This document shows positions 63,395-64,000 of a DNA stretch of 64,000 bases, in pieces. Location: contig NZ_JAAWWD010000045.1 of assembly GCF_021404545.1 (NCBI RefSeq), positions 1 through 64,000 of the forward strand, in the 5' to 3' direction. The DNA is from Aestuariivita sp. (GTDB lineage Bacteria > Pseudomonadota > Alphaproteobacteria > Rhodobacterales > Rhodobacteraceae). Each line of letters opens with the position of its first letter. Position 1 is the stretch's first letter. A program made the translations under genes and the position numbers. The notes below the pieces were generated by a model, which was given only the letters and a program-made list of their open reading frames with translations, did not search any database and was not told the DNA's origin.

Positions 63395-64000
63395 ATGGAT
63401 GAAACAGAGAAGCCCAAACCGATGGGGCAAGTGATACAGATCGACGAGGCGCGCATTCGTGATCACCTCGGAGAGATGGTGCGCGGCACCTTTGAGGAAG
63501 ACCTGAACGCGATGCTGACCGGCTTTGCGGCGCGAGCAAGTACGAACGCACCGCAGGCCGCAAGGACACGCGGGCAGGCAGTTACGAGCGGTCGCTGGAC
63601 ACCAAGGCCGGGCCGGTGAAGCTGAGAAGATGCCCAAGCTGCGCAAGCAGACCTTCGAGACGGCCATCATTGAGCGATACCAGCGCCGCGAAAGCTCGGT
63701 CGAAGAGGCTTTAATCGAGATGTACCTGGCGGGCGTATCAGTGCGCCGCGTGGAGGACATCACCGAAGCCTTGTGGGGCACGCGCGTAAGCCCTGGCACT
63801 GTGAGTCATCTCAACAAGAAGATCTACGCCAAGATCGATGACTGGCGGCAGCGGCCGATCGAGGGCAACCACCCCTACGTCTTCCTGGATGGGATCGTTA
63901 TGAAGCGGTCGTGGGCAGGCGAGGTGCGCAACGAGTCCTTGCTTGTTGCCATTGGCGTCACAACGGAGGGCTACCGCGAGATCCTGGGTATCATGGAAGG
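63395..64000 (+). pseudogene. IS256-family transposase, frameshifted, cut by window end
   Basis: The N-terminus starts MDETEKPKPMGQVIQ and matches IS256-family transposases (IRDHLGEMVRGTFEEDLNAML). A ~10-base deletion near 63516 shifts the frame, and a two-base change near 63628 shifts it again. After that the frame is intact (KLRKQTFETAIIERY ... YVFLDGIVMKRSW), including the first catalytic Asp of DDE. The 3' end lies beyond the window. Left end or inverted repeat not located. Confidence 0.85.

Overview
The window looks like chromosome from an alphaproteobacterium of the order Rhodobacterales (Roseobacter-like). The evidence is high GC, dense short-spaced operons, many ATGA/TGATG start-stop overlaps, an atpHAGDC operon without F0 genes, a Cys-type periplasmic formate dehydrogenase operon with DUF3305/DUF3306 partners, an LdtR/PetP-type MarR regulator and perfect FnrL-type boxes. 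I see no rRNA, tRNA or CRISPR array. Insertion-sequence debris lies at both ends.

Layout. 1-1.9 kb: a decayed IS3-family element whose transposase gene contains six copies of a ~40-bp palindromic repeat, next to a fragment of a second IS3 transposase. 1.9-13.2 kb: core and accessory genes (MarR regulator, SdhE, XRE regulator, aspartate aminotransferase, MATE exporter, a NicO-type Ni/Co exporter with its DUF1007 partner, PPK2, hydrolases, an L,D-transpeptidase, a thioesterase and a HExxH lipoprotein). 13.3-15.5 kb: three tandem paralogous c-type cytochromes beside an FNR-like box, a small DMT transporter and a CDGSH Fe-S protein. 15.9-18.8 kb: an Asp-rich subtilase divergent from an ECF sigma/anti-sigma pair, with an ECF-type promoter pointing at the subtilase. 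19-22.6 kb: an unrecognised P-loop protein, a histidine kinase and an OmpR-type regulator, preceded by 11-bp-phased direct repeats. 22.9-26.1 kb: an ABC transporter / alpha-beta hydrolase / Asp-Asn hydroxylase operon of unknown product.

26.6-45.2 kb is the most coherent block. It starts with RpoH-type sigma and a Cys-rich MarR protein around an inverted-repeat operator, then a Mrp-DUF971 fusion and a three-part NifU fusion. On the other strand lies a formate dehydrogenase operon. In transcription order this is a pseudo-ligase, a DUF6505-like protein, a DUF6352-like protein, DUF3305, DUF3306, a TorD-like chaperone, a small Tat-signal protein, FdhA, FdhB, FdhC, a second Mrp, a 51-aa membrane peptide and a WD40-cytochrome c fusion. 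A 675-aa multi-cluster ferredoxin is divergent from it. The block appears to combine the enzyme, its Fe-S supply, its chaperones and its electron outlets.

45.8-63.3 kb is mostly housekeeping: ribF, a YcgN-type protein, threonine aldolase, an HCCA isomerase, prs, an H-type lectin, a GNAT enzyme, atpHAGDC, gloB, clpA and an M23 peptidase. The window ends inside a frameshifted IS256-family transposase.

The most unusual feature is the family of palindromic repeats in the IS3 gene, because copies differ by compensatory stem changes. Next are the inferred ECF-subtilase circuit, the degenerate ligase in the formate dehydrogenase operon, and the NifU and Mrp fusions.
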